Of a DNA stretch of 64,000 nucleotides, positions 61,032 through 64,000 are shown in pieces. The stretch comes from CAWDVK01 sp963805715 (lineage in GTDB: Bacteria; Actinomycetota; Actinomycetes; Streptosporangiales; Streptosporangiaceae), in NCBI GenBank assembly GCA_963805715.1, contig CAWDVK010000020.1, forward strand, positions 744,001-808,000, in the 5' to 3' direction. The translations under genes were made by a program, and so were the position numbers. Below the pieces are notes generated by a model. The model was not told the DNA's origin and made no database searches. It saw only the letters and a list, made by a program, of their open reading frames with translations. The number at the start of each line of letters is the position of its first letter. The first letter of the stretch is position 1.

Positions 61032-61543
61032 CCTACCGGGCCGAATCCGAGGGCAGCGCTCTGGTTCAGCTCAACGGCCTGCCGCGGGCCGCCTTCGACG
61101 CCCTGGTGGAACGTGTCGCGGTCCTGGTCCGCGAGCCACGGGACGCGCAGCTGATGGCGCCGGGCGCAGACCCCGCCTACCGGCAGGCCGTATTCGGAGC
61201 CGGCTGGGGGCTGCTGTCCTTCCGCGTCGACGAGGCGGCTGCGACCAGGCCTGGTTGTTTCGCTATTCTTAACCTGATCAGAGGAGATCAGCTGCTTGTC
61301 CGGTGGGTCATCGATCCGGCGCCGCCTGCTAGCACGATTCTGCCTCTCCCGCGGCGCTGGCGTGCCGCGCTGGCGGTCGCCTTGAGGCCGGACCTGCACA
61401 ACCGGTGCACTGTCGCGCCCGGATTCTCACGGTGTCTCCCGGGCGCGCGTTCCACCGGGGTGACGCGGCCACACATGCCGGCCGGGCAGGCAGGGTCGTG
61501 GCGGGCCGTGCCAGGGACCGCTGTCAGCGCCGCTTCGGGTTGA
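61028..61543 (+). pseudogene. RelE-like partner of DUF6247, decayed C-terminus
   Basis: The first ~75 residues (YRAESEGSALVQLNGLPRAA, FDALVERVAVLVREPRDAQL, YRQAVFGAGWGLLSFRVDEA) match RelE/ParE-like proteins that sit beside DUF6247 genes. Such proteins are ~85-95 residues and end soon after this point; here the frame wanders on for ~90 Arg/Pro-rich residues to 61543 without family character. I infer a frameshift or stop loss near 61235. Confidence 0.6.
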
Positions 61544-61552
61544 GCGGCCATC

Positions 61553-62749
61553 ATGGATCTCACCCGGGGACTGGAAGACCTGGTTGCCGTCGCGCTGGTG
61601 GCCGCGCTCGCGCCGCTGGTGGTGGCGGTGCTTCCCGGCCCGCGCATCCCGCAGGTCGTCATCTTCCTGCTCGGCGGCGTCCTGATCGGCCCGCACGGGC
61701 TGGGCCTGGCCGAAACAGCTAACATCCAGCTGCTGTCCAATATCGGGCTCGGCTTCCTCTTCCTGCTCGCCGGCTACGAGCTGGACCCCCTACTGCTCCG
61801 GGAGCGGGCGGGCAAGCTCGGGATCCTCGGCTGGCTGATCTCGGCAGCGATCGCGGTGGGGGTGGTGGCCGGGATGGGCGCGGCAGGCTACGTCAAGGAC
61901 TATGTGCCGGTGGGGCTTGCCCTTACCACTACGGCGCTGGGCGTGCTGCTGCCGATCCTGCGCGATAACTCGATGCTCGGCGGCGAGTTCGGCCGGTACG
62001 TGAGCGCCGCGGGCACCGTCGGGGAACTGCTCCCCATCCTGGTCATCGCCGTCTTCCTCACTCGGCGAGGCCATTTCGTCGCCCTGGTTTCGGTAGCCCT
62101 GGTCGGGGTGCTGGCCCTTGTCCTGTCCGCCGTGCCGCGGCTGGCCAGGAACCGCGGGGTACAGCGGATCATCCGGGAGGGCCAGGACGCCACCGGGCAG
62201 ACCATGCTGCGCTGGGCCCTGGTGCTGCTGTTCCTGCTGCTGGCCGTCGCCAGCCGGTTCGGCCTCGACGTCGTGCTCGGCGCCATGCTGGCCGGGATGG
62301 TACTGCGCCGGTGGACCCGCCGGATGAACGTTGATACCGCGGGCCTTGAGCACAAGTTCGACGCGGTCGGCTACGGCATCTTCATCCCCATCTTCTTCGT
62401 AGCCTCGGGGATGATGCTCGACTTGCCTGCCATCACTCAGGACCCGCTTCGGCTGCTGATCTTCTTCGTCCTGCTGCTGCTCGTACGCGGGCTGCCCACC
62501 TTGTTTGTCTACCGGCGGAGGCTGGCGGCGCGGCAGCGGCTGGAGATGACGTTCATCATGGCGACCTCGATGCCGCTGCTGGTCGCAATCGCGGAGATCG
62601 GCGAGCGGGACGGGGTCATGCTCCCCGCCACCGCGGCCGCTCTGGTCGGCGCGGGAGTGCTGTCAGTGCTGGTGTACCCGCTCATCGCAGTCACGCTGCA
62701 CCGGGCAGCGCCACCTGCAACCGCGACCGCCGGGGACCAGGAGGGCTGA
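61553..62749 (+). CDS. CPA2-type cation:proton antiporter
   Basis: A 398-residue membrane protein with ~12 helices of the Na+(K+)/H+ exchanger domain: IFLLGGVLIGPHGLGLAE, LGFLFLLAGYELDPLLLR, TALGVLLPILRDNSMLGGEFG, SAAGTVGELLPIL, DVVLGAMLAGMVLRRW and YGIFIPIFFVASGMMLDL. There is no C-terminal RCK/TrkA-N domain. It exchanges K+ or Na+ for protons across the membrane. It starts 9 nt after the decayed RelE-like frame; ATG 61553 fits the first helix. Confidence 0.9.
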   Translation: MDLTRGLEDLVAVALVAALAPLVVAVLPGPRIPQVVIFLLGGVLIGPHGLGLAETANIQLLSNIGLGFLFLLAGYELDPLLLRERAGKLGILGWLISAAIAVGVVAGMGAAGYVKDYVPVGLALTTTALGVLLPILRDNSMLGGEFGRYVSAAGTVGELLPILVIAVFLTRRGHFVALVSVALVGVLALVLSAVPRLARNRGVQRIIREGQDATGQTMLRWALVLLFLLLAVASRFGLDVVLGAMLAGMVLRRWTRRMNVDTAGLEHKFDAVGYGIFIPIFFVASGMMLDLPAITQDPLRLLIFFVLLLLVRGLPTLFVYRRRLAARQRLEMTFIMATSMPLLVAIAEIGERDGVMLPATAAALVGAGVLSVLVYPLIAVTLHRAAPPATATAGDQEG

Positions 62750-62754
62750 GATCG

Positions 62755-62945
62755 GGACGCGCTAGCGAACCGGTACAGGCCGCCGAGACGGCCCCCGCGT
62801 GCTGCGCCAGAGACCAGCAGTTCTTATCCGGCAGATCGCTCATCAGCCCGTCGATGTACTTCCTAGCCTGCTGAACTGGCTCCCCCCCGCCGGGTGAAAT
62901 GCGCCGCGAGCAGGCCGATCAGCTCGTTTCGTTTATCGCGCGCCA
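62755..62945 (-). mobile_element. IS701-family transposase relic, N-terminal part
   Basis: On the minus strand RNELIGLLAAHFTRR is followed, after a frameshift in a seven-base homopolymer (62882-62888), by EPVQQARKYIDGLMSDLPDK and NCWSLAQHAG, the N-terminal region of IS701-type DDE transposases. The catalytic core and the inverted repeats are absent, so this is the stump of an old insertion. Confidence 0.7.
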
Positions 62946-62949
62946 GCCC

Positions 62950-63187
62950 GCCGCCTACCATGACGGCAGCTTGACCCGCCGGCGCCCGGCATGTCATGGT
63001 TTAGCGTCGGCGCGCGGTGCCGCGGGTCCGAGGCGTCACGACGGCCGGCCCACAGCTCCCGCCGCCCCGACTCGATCGGCGGCTAAGGTCCGGGCACAGC
63101 CACCTGCGCTATTTCAGGGACCTGCCTGATGCCGTCCGGCAAATGCCGGGTCCGCCGACGAGAATGCGGCTGCGAATGTCCGCTCCA
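62950..63187. other. Intergenic region
   Basis: No gene is supported between the IS701 relic and the SGNH gene stop. Confidence 0.4.
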
Positions 63188-64000
63188 TCATGTGCCTGCG
63201 TGCTGCTTAGGCGCGGCGCTGGCCCGGCTGGCCACCACAGGAAGCGTGGCGGGAGCAAATCCGGGAACATTGCGCGTGGCCTGGATGGCCCGGTACACCA
63301 TGCGAGCGTAAACAACAGTCCCCGGCATGATCGGGTGAACATGATCCGGCCAGAGCAGGTACATCCGATTCTTGATCGTGTCGTACCAGTCCGCGAGCAC
63401 GACGCTCGGATGACGGCGGACAAACGCCGCCTCGGTGGCATTGACCATCTTGCTCCAGCCGTCCGGCACGTAGGTGTTGATGAGCACCAGCTTGCGGTCA
63501 GGCCCGATAATCCGCAGCAGTTCCTGCAGCTGCCCGGTGGTGACGAGGTAATTGGTGCCCAGGCCGACCACCACGATCGGGCGCAGCAGGCCGCTGGCCG
63601 CGAGGCTGCGCAGGATGGCCAGGCCGGCCGGCATCTCACGGTCGGGCTTGGCGTCGATGTAGATGCCGGGCAGGACGGCCGCCAGTGACATGGCGCTCGC
63701 CGACATGACCGAATCGCCGATCGCGGTGACCTCGCGGCCGGTGACCCTGGGCTGAGCGGCCAGCGAGGACTCGGCCGCGGACCGGGCTGCCCGCGCTGCC
63801 TGCGCTGCCTGCGCCCGGCTGGCCGCGCCCACCCGCTCTCCCAGCACGATCTGCTTCTGCAGGCCGGCAGGCGCCGACGACGGCTGGAACACGCTGCACC
63901 CGGTCGTCCCCGTGATGACCAGGACAGCTGTCGCGGCCAGCCCGGCCAGCACCCGGCCGCCCGGCCGCCTGGCGGCCCGGCGCGCCAGCCGGCCCGTCCC
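63188..64000 (-). CDS. Acyltransferase C-terminal part with SGNH domain
   Basis: The frame is open to the right edge, so the N-terminus lies outside. A transmembrane helix (VLAGLAATAVLVITGTTGC) is followed by an Ala/Gln-rich linker and a C-terminal SGNH hydrolase domain: VTAIGDSVMSASAMSLAAVL with the catalytic Ser, VVVGLGTNYLVTTGQL (Gly/Asn block) and LLWPDHVHPIMPG (Asp-x-x-His). This matches the tail of OafA-like acyltransferase-3 proteins, which O-acetylate cell-surface glycans. A GTG at 63952 could also start a shorter protein. Confidence 0.82.
   Translation of the reverse strand, partial: GTGRLARRAARRPGGRVLAGLAATAVLVITGTTGCSVFQPSSAPAGLQKQIVLGERVGAASRAQAAQAARAARSAAESSLAAQPRVTGREVTAIGDSVMSASAMSLAAVLPGIYIDAKPDREMPAGLAILRSLAASGLLRPIVVVGLGTNYLVTTGQLQELLRIIGPDRKLVLINTYVPDGWSKMVNATEAAFVRRHPSVVLADWYDTIKNRMYLLWPDHVHPIMPGTVVYARMVYRAIQATRNVPGFAPATLPVVASRASAAPKQHAGT

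Noticed and set aside
1..64000. Amber codon reassignment or systematic readthrough, because conserved frames continue past TAG at 1635, 21580 and possibly 54438.
   Set aside because: Many intact genes here end in TAG (for example the aminotransferase, HOT and TetR genes), and the replaced residues differ (Glu in one, Trp in another), so single mutations explain them better.

Overview
The window is very GC-rich DNA with strong third-position GC bias, GTG/TTG starts and purine-rich ribosome-binding sites. It carries Lsr2, ECF42-type sigma factor, F420-type oxidoreductase (Ddn-like and LLM), HxlR, DUF6247 and SCO-type secreted repeat genes. All of this points to a soil actinomycete with a large genome. 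Genus cannot be fixed from the sequence; a Streptosporangiales-like or related lineage is a guess. No rRNA, tRNA or CRISPR was recognised. The region looks accessory: roughly a quarter of the recognisable genes are broken by nonsense codons, single-base frameshifts, internal deletions or truncations, and many intergenic gaps carry short GC-rich tandem repeats.

Layout. 0-2 kb: a decaying sugar uptake/kinase locus (PfkB kinase running off the left edge, an internally deleted LacI regulator, an ABC ATPase with a stop codon at its catalytic glutamate). 2-10.6 kb: class III aminotransferase, two secreted proteins, a divergent DUF899/HxlR pair with two strong palindromic operators, two small helical-repeat proteins and a chromate transporter. 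10.8-19.8 kb: remnants (SRPBCC, LLM oxidoreductase, MFS permease, alpha/beta hydrolase, GlcD) mixed with intact GpsA-like dehydrogenase, ribokinase, BBE-type oxidase and a GH12-like secreted enzyme. 19.8-26.2 kb: MarR plus GT39 glycosyltransferase (amber codon), TetR with a divergent Ddn-like/YceI operon, a PIG-L deacetylase, a zinc-ribbon/HTH protein. 26.5-28.8 kb: thioesterase and a DGPF-ECF42 sigma pair with a matching promoter motif.

29-37 kb holds the most coherent metabolic locus: an arylsulfatase followed by a tight run of metallo-beta-lactamase lactonase, hydroxyacid-oxoacid transhydrogenase (HOT), FmdB-like zinc ribbon and a large FAD/Fe-S dehydrogenase of the YdiJ/D-2-hydroxyglutarate type. 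Read together these could open a lactone to 4-hydroxybutyrate, oxidise it by hydride transfer to 2-oxoglutarate, and recycle the D-2-hydroxyglutarate formed. The dehydrogenase is frameshifted in this sequence. A MazEF-like pair follows.

37.7-54.3 kb: membrane proteins, a second (frameshifted) arylsulfatase, an AraC/DJ-1 regulator whose start codon lies in a 33-bp dyad, a seven-repeat secreted propeller-like protein with a remnant of a relative 7 kb away, phosphoglucomutase, an M50 peptidase, Lsr2 with a strong terminator, and several pseudogenes. 54.5-58 kb: a three-gene operon of class II aldolase, a HAD phosphatase fused through an in-frame minisatellite linker to DhaL, and DhaK. 58-64 kb: a frameshifted histidine kinase joined without a stop to its response regulator, an integrase relic broken by a 13-bp duplication, a decayed DUF6247/RelE-like pair, a CPA2 antiporter, an IS701 transposase relic and the C-terminal half of an acyltransferase with an SGNH domain running off the right edge.
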